Assembly: GCA_001970855.1 (NCBI GenBank)
Contig: LSSN01001879.1
Span: 1 to 14,228, forward strand
Length of the DNA: 14,228 nucleotides
Direction: 5' to 3'
Origin: Smittium culicis
Taxonomy: Eukaryota; Kickxellomycota; Harpellomycetes; Harpellales; Legeriomycetaceae
Shown here: one piece after another, positions 1-8,710 of the stretch
Layout of the letters: every line of letters starts with the position of its first letter
How positions within the stretch are numbered: position 1 is the stretch's first letter
Made by a program: the position numbers and the translations under genes
The notes under the pieces: generated by a model
Told to the model about the DNA's origin: nothing
Seen by the model: the letters and a program-made list of their open reading frames with translations, nothing else
Database searches by the model: none

Positions 1-338
1 CTTGGGCACTTACAATTTAATTGCAATAGTTAAACTTTGTCTAAAGAGACCAAACTTGTACCAAAATGTAGCTCTTGGCTAGGTCAACAAAGTTGTATTA
101 ATAAGTTAAAGTCGATGGCTTTTTTTTGTGTCGCAAATTAGTCGAAATAATCAAATTCGTTAAATTCGGCGATTTGCGTACTTTTTTTTTCTCGATTTGG
201 CTAATTAAAACCGTGCACCAAACTTGGGCACTTACAATTTAATTGCAATAGTTAAACTTTGTCTAAAGAGACCAAACTTGTACCAAAATGTAGCTCTTGG
301 CTAGGTCAACAAAGTTGTATTAATAAGTTAAAGTCGAT
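1..338. repeat. Tandem direct repeat, 222-bp period, cut by the window edge
   Basis: Bases 1-116 recur without a mismatch at 223-338. The 106 bases between them (117-222) complete a 222-bp unit, so about one and a half units are visible and the array may extend left of the window. The intervening part carries a 7-bp inverted repeat, CGCAAAT at 132-138 against ATTTGCG at 172-178, and several short TTCG/CGAA motifs. No open reading frame of note spans it. It could be a satellite, a minisatellite in a promoter, or two short terminal repeats flanking a tiny non-autonomous element; the visible part cannot decide between these. Confidence 0.9.
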
Positions 339-678
339 AGACTACGCTTTCGATGGTTATAGTCAATTTTATTTAGTAAGAGCGTAAAAAAAAGTGAATA
401 GTAGATAAGAAATAAAATTTTATAGATTCTCTAATCCTATTGGCTCGCCCAAGAAAAACTTTTCTAAGAAAGGAGAGAGAGAGTTATTATATACGTCCAA
501 AACCATGGAAATCGCGCGCTTTTTGCGAATTCCTTCGCTTGGGAAGTGCACATTTGTGACCAAAAGCGTGAATTTATCACCATTTTTGGTGCGCCCGGAG
601 ACTATCGCAGATAGCTAAGTTTATCTGCTTTAATTTAGCTAATTTCTAGTCCAATATTATTTCTTACTGCCAACATTT
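339..678. other. Intergenic stretch with no recognised gene
   Basis: No convincing coding region or RNA gene is seen on either strand. The segment is less AT-rich than most of the window around 505-620, with GCGCGC at about 513-518 and a small CACCA/TGGTG hairpin near 578-591. A purine tract (GGAGAGAGAGAG) lies at about 471-482. Confidence 0.5.
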
Positions 679-867
679 TTCAGTTAGTATGTTGATCACA
701 TCTCCCTTTAGGTACGCAGCTGGTAGACCGGCAGATATATTTGTCAGTATTCGAATATTAGTTTTTTTATGCCTTGCACCAACTTGGCTATTCTTTTAGC
801 TTACTTAAACGCAAATTTTCTTTTATCGTTATCGTACCAATATAATTCCGTGATCAAAAAAAAAGAA
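679..867 (-). repeat. Dispersed repeat, copy 1 (short fragment)
   Basis: This stretch aligns along its length with 5964-6146, with shared blocks such as CCCTTTAGG, ACGCAGC, ACCAACTTGGCTATT and TTATCGTAC. A hand comparison of 114 bases in the best part finds 21 differences. Read on the minus strand, both copies give the same frame, with shared residues KNSQVG, SAG and LKG. Most of the differences change the amino acid, so the copies look like neutrally decaying remains of one coding element rather than two selected genes. Copy 1 runs into a stop (TEKCWQ then TAA) near 667-670. Confidence 0.85.
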
Positions 868-1267
868 TGAAAATAACTTGTACAACAAATATTTTTTTAC
901 ATAAAGGAAGTTTATTAATCGATATTATAGACATTAATAATAAAAGAATTAAAATTTCGCAAATAATGATTAAAGTTGTTTCAATACTCCCAGTTTATAA
1001 GCTATTATCAGCTTATAATATTACCCTAAGAAAGTCGATTTCAATAGTGTAATAGAAAAAAATAAGGCAGCTAAAAGTATTAACTGCCATATTAAGCCCC
1101 GTGCCCGCCCTCGAATTCAAATAAAATCCAGACTAATGGTTATTTTTTTGATGGGTGTATTTAAGTAATTGTTCTGGCGTAAATTTAACTTTAAATGTTA
1201 GATATGATGAATTCATTTGGGTTTAGTACTCGCTATTTTATTTGAATTCTACCTGCTTAATATTACA
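868..1267. other. Intergenic stretch downstream of the DIP1984-type gene
   Basis: The stretch is AT-rich. A 61-codon open frame on the plus strand (867-1052) has the Ile/Lys/Ser-heavy make-up expected by chance and no recognisable motif. I see no RNA gene. Confidence 0.4.
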
Positions 1268-1720
1268 CTATAACAAATCGATAGTCCAATTAGCTGATTG
1301 GATCTTCGTTTCTAATTTTCTTCTTTCTTCTGCAATTTTATCTAATTTTTTCCTCATTTTTTGTACGTCTATTGTGGCTTTGTTCAATATTTCAGTCATG
1401 CTGTACCTAGAAACTGTGCTCGATGCATGGTTACTAATCGAGCTCAAAGTTGTATAAGTAAGTTGTAAAACATCCCTTTTAGTTAACGCTTCATTGAGGG
1501 TGATATCATCGAGCTTAGTTATTGCATTAGTATAGTTAATCCTGCTTACTAAACTTTCAAATCGCTTTAATTTATCGTAAAGCTGTAATAATAATGCTTC
1601 AGGATCTTCCGCAGGTTCAGTTCCTTCTTGGACAATAGAATTATTCGTTATTCTTGTTTTGAGATCGGAAATATCTGAAGTCAAATCTTTTCTTTGAATT
1701 AAGGCTTCAGCTAACTTCAT
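1268..1720 (-). CDS. DIP1984/DUF6847-family protein (often labelled septicolysin), bacterial type
   Basis: This is an uninterrupted 150-residue frame with no intron, starting MKLAEALIQRKDL and ending QSANWTIDLL. I recognise the DIP1984 family, a group of small bacterial proteins of about this length, by four blocks: the N-terminal MKLAEAL, NNSIVQEGTEPAEDP at residues 26-40, RINYTN at 60-65, and RYSMTEI (105-111) plus the C-terminal SANWT.DLL block. The sequence is helical and heptad-like throughout. There is no signal peptide and no membrane segment. Databases often use the name septicolysin, but no toxin activity can be read from this sequence and the true role is not known to me. The first ATG is used because it matches the usual N terminus. 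A TATATATAAT box lies 7-16 bases upstream. Codon use is AT-rich like the rest of the window, which argues for an old, adapted acquisition. It lies between eukaryotic repeats and far from any bacterial-type neighbour. Confidence 0.85.
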   Translation of the reverse strand: MKLAEALIQRKDLTSDISDLKTRITNNSIVQEGTEPAEDPEALLLQLYDKLKRFESLVSRINYTNAITKLDDITLNEALTKRDVLQLTYTTLSSISNHASSTVSRYSMTEILNKATIDVQKMRKKLDKIAEERRKLETKIQSANWTIDLL

Positions 1721-2549
1721 ATTGATATTATATATACAGTTAAAAGTCTAAATATAATGCAAATTTTTTATTTATTTGTGTGATTGCAAATCAACAAAGT
1801 AAATAGGTGATTTTAAATTTGAGTTTGTGGAGATTATCTAACCAAAATAATAGTCCAATATAAGCCAACTAGTGGAGTTGAATAATTAAAAATGGCTTAT
1901 AGATAAAAAAGTAGTTTTGATTAATTCTATTGTGTCAAGTGTTATACATTGAAAGTAATAATATAAATTAATAATCACAAGCGGGTAAGCATATCTATAT
2001 CAAATATTATGAATAGAATGGTGAAAAATCTGACTAAGCGTATAATGAAATGAATTTGATGATATTTAAAAGTTAGGTATTTCAGCAGTTTAAATACTTT
2101 TTTATAAAAGAAATAATTCAACAAAATGTCTTTATTCCCAAGCTTATGGAGCAAGATAAATCTCAGGGTAAAGCAAGTATTGGTTGAAAGAAAGAATATT
2201 TGAGCATATTTGATTTCGCAGTAAGCATAAACCATTTATCTCCTATAAACTAAGATTTGACATAATTTTGAATGTAGATGAGTCATAAACTAATGCGTAG
2301 TAAAAGAAATCATCATTGAATTTTAATAGTAGCTTGCAAAGTATTGTAGAGATAATATCTAAAAAATAAAGCTTCTGTAATACAAGATTTCTGCAAATTT
2401 ACTCTATTTAAATTGTTTTTAAAATGAACAATATTTTATTGGTTAAATAGATGAAGTATTTTTTTTAATACAGAGTAGATGAGTTTAATACTATTATTCT
2501 ACATTAAAATCAGTTATTTAAACTTATATTAATTATCTGAATCTGCGGC

Positions 2550-2584
2550 TTATTTCTATCCTCAAAACCAGGTAATAGAAATAA
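2550..2584. repeat. Inverted repeat (10-bp perfect stem)
   Basis: TTATTTCTAT at 2550-2559 pairs perfectly with ATAGAAATAA at 2575-2584. The 15-base loop can form an inner CCT/AGG stem (2560-2562 with 2570-2572). No U-run or gene end adjoins it, so no function is assigned. Confidence 0.6.
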
Positions 2585-2852
2585 TATATCCTTATTGGCT
2601 GGTTTCGATTATTTATTTGCCAAATATTACCACTGTACGTAGATTTTATTTTGGATTATCCAATGATTAATGGATAAAATTTGCTCAGTTTACATCTATT
2701 GATCTTTAGCGCGCAGTAAATTATGTCAGCTATCATCTTTATTCTATAATTATCACATGTTAATTAATATCTTGTTTCAAATGTTTACAAATTGCATCTA
2801 TATTTTGTTGGGGGGAATATTAATATTTATTTTTCGTTTTATCCATTTCCCA

Positions 2853-2885
2853 TCCAACATTCTTTAAAATAATCAATATATTGAT
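2853..2885 (+). repeat. Short dispersed repeat, copy A (pairs with 10710-10743)
   Basis: This 33-base block matches 10710-10743 at about 29 of 34 aligned positions, sharing TCCAACA, TCTTTAAAA and TATTGAT. Weaker similarity may continue on the right side of both copies. It may be the end of an old transposon family. Confidence 0.45.
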
Positions 2886-4248
2886 CAGTTTATGGTTTAA
2901 AAGCAAAATAATTATTTGCTATTTTGTTTTAATATGCCAATATCTCTCAAGGTCTCGGAATTAAAAGATACTAGTTGAACATAATTGGCTAAAGTTAGAG
3001 ATCTAACAATAGTCTACTGCCCGCTAAAGGGTTAAAAAAAAAAAATCTCGAAATGCCCATAAATTAGCTATATGTGCTTTTATTGTGAATCTCTAAATGT
3101 AAACTTGACTAAAATTTCAAGTTAAGATTATAAAATAATATTTTTTTTTCTAGAATTTTATTGCCAATATATCAATATAGATCTATGTGGTAAATTAATT
3201 TATTAAACTGTTCGTTGAAATATTAACCCATTTTGGAATAATAAATTTCAAAACTGACAAAACAATTTTGTGCGATATATTAATATTTTTTTAAAGAAAA
3301 ATATCTAATAGACGAGTCTATTTACACATTAAATTTTAAAAACGATTTGAAAATTCAGTGTCCAAAAAAAAGGTTTTAAATACAAATTTATTCTACTTGT
3401 CTTTACCTAGTCTTCTTACAATTTATTAGCTGAACTAAACTAAAATCTAGCTCATACTAAATTCTCTTAAACACATATATTTTTCATACTAAGTACAACA
3501 TTTATGGTTTTGAAATTAAGATAAAAATTAAAAAATATTTAAAAATGTATTAACATTTGAACTCATGTTATTTATTGAAGATAAGGCTCCAAGCCTTTAT
3601 TTAATAATAAAACAAATCAATAAAATGCTTATTTTTTGAAGCTATCCTAGTACTTCTTCCAACTCATAATATTGAAGTGAGCATATAAATCTGCAGATAT
3701 TAAAAAATATCTTGTAATTCAATCGATTTTTCGCTTACCTTAGCGTGATACGAGAGTATGTAAATGTATAGCTATTCAGAAGTTATAACAATTATTTCTG
3801 TTATCTCATTTTTAAATCATTTTATTTCTAACTATAAAGATTTTACCTATTGTTTAGCTTTCATGAAACTATTTATAAAACTCAAGCAATTATCAAAGTT
3901 AAAATGAGCAAATATAATTGTAATAATTTCAGCGAAATTTGTCCCTAAATTTATTAAATCTCTGGAAATTAACTTTTAATCACTTTTATTATAACAGATG
4001 AAATATCTTGATAGCTTTGGACCTAACAATTATCTTGTCATTATTTTTCTCAATATAGAATTTCAAAACAAAAAAAAGCTAATAAAAAACATACAGAACT
4101 ATCTTTGTATATAATTATTCCACGTATGATAGTAGAATATAATAGATAAATCAACAATTAGCAGATATTTAAAAAAATTACATTATATTACAAAGTTGAA
4201 AAAAAAAATCGTAAAAATTCATAAAAAGCTTTCTGATTTATTTTCTAT

Positions 4249-5279
4249 TCATTTTTTCTGCATAGTTTCATAAATTCCATCCAAGTATTCTAATTTGGCC
4301 CTTGCTTCTTCAAATTTGGCTTTGAAATCACAGACTAGCTTCTTATTCTTATTTTTGTGTTCGTTCTCTATCTCCGCAAACTTCTCACAAGCCTGCATTG
4401 ATGGCTGTTTCATCATCGAATAAAACTCGTTTTCTGGCAGTACATCAAATATCCTAAAATGAAATTGGTATTTAAGACAATCGAAAGATAATTAAAAAGC
4501 GGTAGTGATATACAAGCCATCTTAATAACAAAAATAAAAGAGGTAATTCTTAAATAATACAGATAAAAAAAGCTACAATAATTTAGTTATCTGTATTACT
4601 TTTCTTTCTCTGGATCTATAATAGCTGCTTTTTTAGCTTCTGAAATTAGATTATCAAACTTGTTCATCTTTTCTTCAATGTCATACTCAATAAATATAGC
4701 TGAAAAATCGTCCTAAAATGAAAAAAAAATAGTTTTTTTTTAGATGTCCGTAGCAAAAATAAATATTGATTTCGATATTTGCACAATAATAAAATTTCTT
4801 ATTTTGGAATCAATTAATAAATAATTTTTTTGTTTACCTGAATTGAATTCACCAACAAACTAACTAATTTACTATGAAAATCTTTGAATTTATCTCCGAG
4901 CTCATTTGATAGTTCAGGAAACTCATTTTCCAGTTTGTCGAAGCTAAAAATAATTGCATAAATATAAACTTGAAATTTAAAAAGAAACCAAATATTTTTT
5001 TTTCCTACTAAAAACTTCACAGCTAATTGATATTGAAGCTCTTATACATATATTTATCTAAGAGTACTCTGATCAATTTCATCCGTTTTTTCTGAAAAGT
5101 TATGATTGAATATTCTTTCTTTTATTATAATATATTCAAAAGTTAAATAATAAAAAAGAAATTTAATTATACCTGAAATCAGATGCTATTAAACTCAAAG
5201 ATCGATCGAGCGTTGTTTGTAGCTTCGAAAACCGAATGCTAGTAAATTCTTGCCCGCGTATATTTTCTATTTTTTCCAT
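4249..5279 (-). CDS. NNF1: Kinetochore protein Nnf1/PMF1 (MIS12/MIND complex subunit), four exons
   Basis: Nnf1 (PMF1 in animals) is a coiled-coil subunit of the four-protein MIS12/MIND complex, which links centromeric chromatin to the outer kinetochore in the nucleus. Minus-strand exons 5279-5173, 4943-4838, 4712-4600 and 4453-4249 join in phase into 176 residues; all three introns (229, 125 and 146 nt) have GT..AG ends. The family signature is clear. An N-terminal helix carries IRFSKLQTTLDRSL (15-28), an EFPEL block sits at 43-47, and DIEEKMNKFDNLISEAK (82-98) corresponds to the conserved acidic-then-LD.LI.EA stretch of yeast Nnf1 and human PMF1. LPENEF follows at 114-119, and a Lys/Glu-rich coiled coil runs to the end. 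Length is typical or slightly short. The ATG is the first in frame; a stop lies not far upstream, and a possible 5'UTR intron (donor 5376, acceptor 5305) is tentative. AATAAA lies at 4242-4237, just past the stop. Exon 2 read alone runs into its flanking introns and looks like a small separate gene, which it is not. Confidence 0.88.
4454..4599 (-). other. Intron 3 of NNF1 (146 nt)
   Basis: The donor reads GAAAA then GTAATACA, and the acceptor reads TTCATTTTAG then GATATT. It splits a Lys codon (AA + G). The acceptor context TTCATTTTAG is the same as in intron 2, a consistent splice-site style. Confidence 0.8.
4713..4837 (-). other. Intron 2 of NNF1 (125 nt)
   Basis: The donor reads TTCAG then GTAAACAA, and the acceptor reads TTCATTTTAG then GACG. 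It falls between codons (Gln then Asp) and precedes the most conserved block of the protein. Confidence 0.8.
4944..5172 (-). other. Intron 1 of NNF1 (229 nt)
   Basis: The donor reads TTCAG then GTATAATT, and the acceptor reads TTATTTTTAG then CTTCG. The intron splits a Ser codon (AG + C), so phase is kept. It contains many A/T runs and in-frame stops, as expected for noncoding sequence. Confidence 0.8.
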
Positions 5280-5562
5280 AATCTCAAATCGAATTAAGTT
5301 TAAACTAAAAAATAAAAAATGATAACATACTAATAAAGCTACAATTAAGTTGATAAAATAAAATTTTAGTTATAACCTGCTCTTTGTAATTTTTTATAAC
5401 CAAATTAACTAATTAAATCATAAAAATTTCTTGCTAAAATGTAAACAAATAAAAACATCCAATCATCTTTTAACAAAAAATTTAACCGCAACTCGACTAT
5501 TTCCAAAAAAAAATAAAAGATTAAATTTCAGCAGAGCTAAAACATCATTGGTTTTTTGTTAA

Positions 5563-6146
5563 TTTTTTTTTTTTTAAATGGCGAATTTATGTTGCGACAT
5601 ATCCTTGGTCGGGGATAATATAGTCAACGATCAGAGATTCGGAGGACAGTGATTCCAGAGAAGGACCATCTAGCAACATGAGGAACCGATTCGTTTAGCA
5701 CAGTATGAGACATTAACTGTGCACAAGTCCAGCGTTCGACAGCATTACGGAACTCAGCCATATAGCAGCTTATTGTAGGAGAGCCAGGTAGATCATTCCC
5801 ACGTTTGGATAGGTGCCTATTTTTTATTAATCCTGTTAGATGCAGGCTCTGACTAGGAGCTCAATGATCTCAACAAATTCAATTTTGTTGGAACGAGCTT
5901 AATTCCATGACTGCTTGTAACTTCAGTCACCCAGCCTACTTGAAGCAATGCCTGGGTGGATCTTTCGGTTGGTGGATTGATCTCATTTCCCTTTAGGCAC
6001 GCAGCCGGTATACCGGCAGAGGAATTTATTAGTATATGAATATTAATTTTTTTATTCCTTGAACCAACTTGGCTATTTTTTTAGTTTACTTTACCGCATT
6101 TGTTGTTTTATTGTTATCGTACAAATATAATTCCGAGAAAAAGAAT
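5563..6146 (-). mobile_element. Dispersed repeat, copy 2: probable retroposed element with poly(A) end
   Basis: Bases 5964-6146 are the homologue of 679-867; this copy extends about 400 bases further. The segment is clearly richer in G+C than its surroundings. Read on the minus strand it ends in an uninterrupted run of 13 A (5575-5563), the pattern left by poly(A)-primed retroposition. Long open stretches lie just before that run: 6080-5856 (75 codons), 5860-5627 (78 codons, different frame), and a third frame that stops at 5589-5587, only 11 bases before the A run. I cannot name the family. It may be a 3' end of a LINE-like element or a processed gene copy; the second location at 679-867 favours a repeat family. 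Confidence 0.6.
5627..6080 (-). pseudogene. Frameshifted open stretches of an unidentified protein
   Basis: Two adjoining stop-free frames on the minus strand cover almost all of this interval. Frame one begins after a TAA at 6083-6081 with KNSQVGSRNKK, contains SSAGIPAACLKG and QALLQVGWVTEV, and ends LRSLSS at 5856. Frame two runs from 5860 with APSQSLHLTG through MAEFRNAVERWTCAQ to ISDR at 5627. Lengths of 75 and 78 codons in the least AT-rich part of the window point to a once-coding sequence broken by an indel near 5858. No catalytic motif, zinc knuckle or known domain is recognised, so no function is proposed. Confidence 0.45.
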
Positions 6147-7740
6147 ATGGTGAATTTATTGATAATGTACATAATATCAAAAGAAACTAATTATATATAT
6201 ATTCGGCCAATTCACCTCTGGGCCAATATATCCTCTGCGCCTTAAGTAAGGTTTTTTGATAAAAATAATTTAAGCATCATTTATCTGTCCTAATATATTT
6301 TTATGCTTATCTGATTTTTTCAAATTGATATCTAAGCTTTAACATAGTTTTGCTCTTCAAAAAAATTTTTTGAGGTAACATCTTATTTTTAAAATAAACA
6401 CTGCTCGGAATATAAGAGTATCAAAAACTTCATGAGTGAACAAATGCGTCATACACATCCATGTTGATAAAAAGAGCGATCAAAACCGTGAATACGAATT
6501 TTTGTTGCATTCACATAAAAATTCGATGTAATTTTGAGCATCAAATAATACATTTTTAATTGATTCAACATAATATTTTTTCTATTTTTTTATAAAATAT
6601 GGAGTAAAAAATTTAAACTAATTTACCCATAGTTTAAGAAAATGCTATAAAAAGGCCTATCATTCAATAAATAAACTGGGTCAAACAATGCCTGAGCAAG
6701 GATTATTTACTGTAGATTAGAGCTAATTCTATTCAGAGAAAAAAAACATTCTTGATAAACACAGGTACAGATTGTACTTTATGCGCAAATGAATATCAAT
6801 AATATTTATTTTCTTATTGAAAAGCGAATATAAGAGATTTTTGTATAGGACGGGAATTTTTTACTAGCAATATCAATCCATACTACAAATTTGTAAAGCT
6901 ATTTTATATTCCAGTCGATTTGTAATATTTTTTTCAAGCATTGTTTAAAATTAAAAATAAAATTAGAAATTAGAAATTAGAAAGAACTTTATAGAAAACG
7001 TCCTGGTTCATAAAAAGAATTATCATATACGTATAATAATTCTGCGTCTCAAAAACGAAAGAGGACATTTGTCTTAAGAATAAAAAAAGCCTATGTACTT
7101 TTCTCATTATTTGGAATCGATTTATTTTCTTTTTCAATAAAATGTGTTAAATATAAAAAATAAAATAAATAGTTACCAATAGACGTAATATGATTAAAAA
7201 GTATTAGAAGAGCCAGCTATTTAATATAAATTTAAAATTTTCAAGGTATATAAACTTTATAATTTTTATGTTTGAGATAAAATTCAACTAAATAATATTC
7301 TTAATAAATGATTTATTTTTCTTATAATTAAGATATTTCAAGCATATCGCATTTTGAGTCAATTTATAAATATTAGTTAAATATTAAAAAATGACTTTAT
7401 ATTATTAGAATATCGATTGTTAATTAATAAAAAATCTAAATTTAATTGAGTCTTTGGAGATTATTAAATAATATTTTACATATAACGGATTCATATTATG
7501 CATTACCATCTTTATTAATAAATTATCGAAAATTAATAGTAAAATTTAGCAATAAATATAAAATAAAAATTTGTGATTATTTTTTTAAATGCTATGATAC
7601 GCTTTCTCAATAACATTATCATCTTTTATTCGATAATTACTTTACCAGCAGCACTTAGATTTTCAGAGTTAATTCTTCTAAAATGAGACCACAAACTGAA
7701 ATTCTAGAATATATACTGCTATTATATTCAATGTAATAAA
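6147..7740. other. AT-rich region without a recognised gene
   Basis: No coding sequence or RNA gene is seen. The region holds only short open frames and simple repeats, including three tandem ATTAGAA units at 6962-6982. It separates the poly(A)-ended element from the DIRS remnant. Confidence 0.5.
6962..6982. repeat. Microsatellite, (ATTAGAA)x3
   Basis: Three perfect 7-base units are followed by a partial fourth (AGAA). It lies in AT-rich intergenic DNA with no sign of function. Confidence 0.8.
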
Positions 7741-7777
7741 CTAACTTACTTCTAAGGATTAAAATCTGACTGTTGGT

Positions 7778-8203
7778 ATGGTGGTAGATCCTCAGTCAGA
7801 CGAGGATAGACAAATATCAGTATCCAGCCAAACATCAGTTATCAATTTAATCTTATAACTGTAGAATCTTACCCTATAGATGACACAAGACTTCTGCAGA
7901 ACAATTTTTACTGAAGGTGAGAAGAAAGAGGTAATATATGGATTTAATAATAGGTACAATTTCAGATAAAAACCTCGCCAGATTAACAAAGCTGCTCAAG
8001 GAACAGTAAATAAGAAATATTCGGATTTTAACGCCATAAAAGCGACACTAATACACGTTACTAGACTTACATGCTACTTTATTTATAAATTGTTAAAATC
8101 AAATCCAGAATTTACAGTAGAAAAAACAGAAGTAGATGAGGTAACACCATCAGATATATTTCTTGAAATTTTGTATCGATGTCTATCAAAGTTAGACTGG
8201 TAG
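7778..8203 (+). pseudogene. DIRS gag-like ORF remnant
   Basis: Reading from ATG 7778, a single frame carries the whole segment with four internal stops. It starts MVVDPQSDEDRQISVSSQTS. A 77-codon open part runs from 7970 to 8200, containing RQINKAAQGTVNKKYSDF, then IKATLIHVTRLTCYFIYKLL, then VTPSDIFLEIL. The layout (an EKK-type helix, a Tyr-Asn-x-Pro-like link, an asparagine-lysine stretch, then an x-VTR-x-x-x-Y/D helix) resembles the structural protein of fungal DIRS elements. That comparison is from memory of the family and is weaker than for the pol domains. A BEL/Pao origin was considered and dropped because the downstream domains are DIRS-type. Confidence 0.55.
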
Positions 8204-8264
8204 GCATAAACGGTTGGATGGCGTTAAGAGTATATCCCAGTTAAGCGGTATAATCTGATGTTAA

Positions 8265-8618
8265 TCCACTCAAGTACAGCAAAAAATTCGAATAAAAATT
8301 AGCGACTTTAAAACTAGAAAAGCTAGCATGGTTCACGAGCCTCTTTCGATGGATCCAGTTGGCAAAAGAACATTTGAGCCCTGTCAGCTAAATCGTTGCA
8401 ATTGCGCCAAATACTGAAAATGCAGCACAAAGATCGTATCCTAAATCTTACTGTGGGGGGGGGGGGGTTCAGGGGGGCAATATGGGTCGAGGAAGCCACT
8501 AATGGTATCAGAAGTCCTCCCAGATTGAGGGAGACTCTTAGTGTTAAGAATAGCCTGGTCAAAACTCACCGAAAATCATGTTATCTGGAACATTATAGAT
8601 AATAGGATCCAGATACCT
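8265..8618 (+). pseudogene. DIRS gag/pol junction remnant with the G-R-L ... W-x-x-x-T motif
   Basis: One frame holds an open stretch at 8265-8414 (from STQVQQKIRIKI to CNCAKY) and, after stops and a G13 run, an open stretch at 8529-8618 reading GRLLVLRIAWSKLTENH and then VIWNIIDNRIQIP. The second matches the conserved segment that precedes reverse transcriptase in DIRS elements, where a GGRL block is followed by a Trp-x-x-x-Thr helix and an I-x-x-G-Y-x-I-P strand. Here the glycine of the last motif is replaced by an Arg-containing sequence and the first Gly pair is damaged. The overlapping frames on both strands at 8323-8602 are shadows of this fossil. Confidence 0.6.
8455..8477 (+). repeat. 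Poly-G run (G13, then G6)
   Basis: Thirteen consecutive G (8455-8467) are followed after four bases by six more (8472-8477). This is exceptional in so AT-rich a window. It lies inside the gag/pol junction fossil and probably grew by slippage. It could also be an assembly or sequencing artefact. Confidence 0.85.
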
Positions 8619-8710
8619 TAAAGAAATCTGGAACTATAGTGCTTTCGTATATAGATACTGAATAGGTCGCAGAAAATGATAGTAGGTCTCTTAGCATAAA
8701 TTGAAAAATG

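Larger units (their letters stand above)
1737..4228. other. Long AT-rich region without a recognised gene
   Basis: About 2.5 kb holds no convincing coding sequence. The longest open frame (minus strand, 1975-2235) is Phe/Ile/Leu/Tyr-rich in the way AT-rich noncoding DNA gives by chance. Visible structures are a 10-bp hairpin at 2550-2584, a short repeat at 2853-2885 shared with 10710-10743, and several A/T homopolymers. A distant promoter for the minus-strand gene at 1268-1720 could lie in its left part. Confidence 0.5.

Noticed and set aside
1..338. CRISPR array
   Set aside because: The repeat is 116 bp with a 106-bp spacer and only two copies, far from CRISPR geometry, and the host is eukaryotic.
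867..1052. 61-codon plus-strand frame next to the repeat
   Set aside because: Its composition is Ile/Lys/Ser-heavy as expected by chance, with no motif and no conservation with the other repeat copy.
1242..1457. Plus-strand open frame of 71 codons
   Set aside because: It is the opposite-strand shadow of the DIP1984-type gene, which has clear family motifs.
1268..1720. Calling this gene a pore-forming toxin
   Set aside because: The name septicolysin is an inherited database label; no signal peptide, membrane-inserting segment or known toxin fold is visible.
1975..2235. 86-codon minus-strand frame, membrane-like
   Set aside because: Phe/Ile/Leu/Tyr richness follows from AT-rich DNA; no homologue or gene context was recognised.
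4814..5020. Stand-alone small minus-strand gene
   Set aside because: It is exon 2 of NNF1 read through its flanking introns; the splice sites and phases fit the four-exon model.
7792..7989. 65-codon minus-strand frame
   Set aside because: It is the shadow of the gag-like remnant, whose plus-strand frame continues into recognisable DIRS domains.
7970..8203. BEL/Pao retrotransposon origin for the VTR/FIYKLL stretch
   Set aside because: The downstream reverse transcriptase, RNase H and recombinase remnants are DIRS-type and on the same strand, so one DIRS element explains all of it.
8323..8602. Two overlapping frames on opposite strands, with proline or glycine runs
   Set aside because: The runs come from the G13 tract; the DIRS junction motif is in a third frame at 8529-8618.
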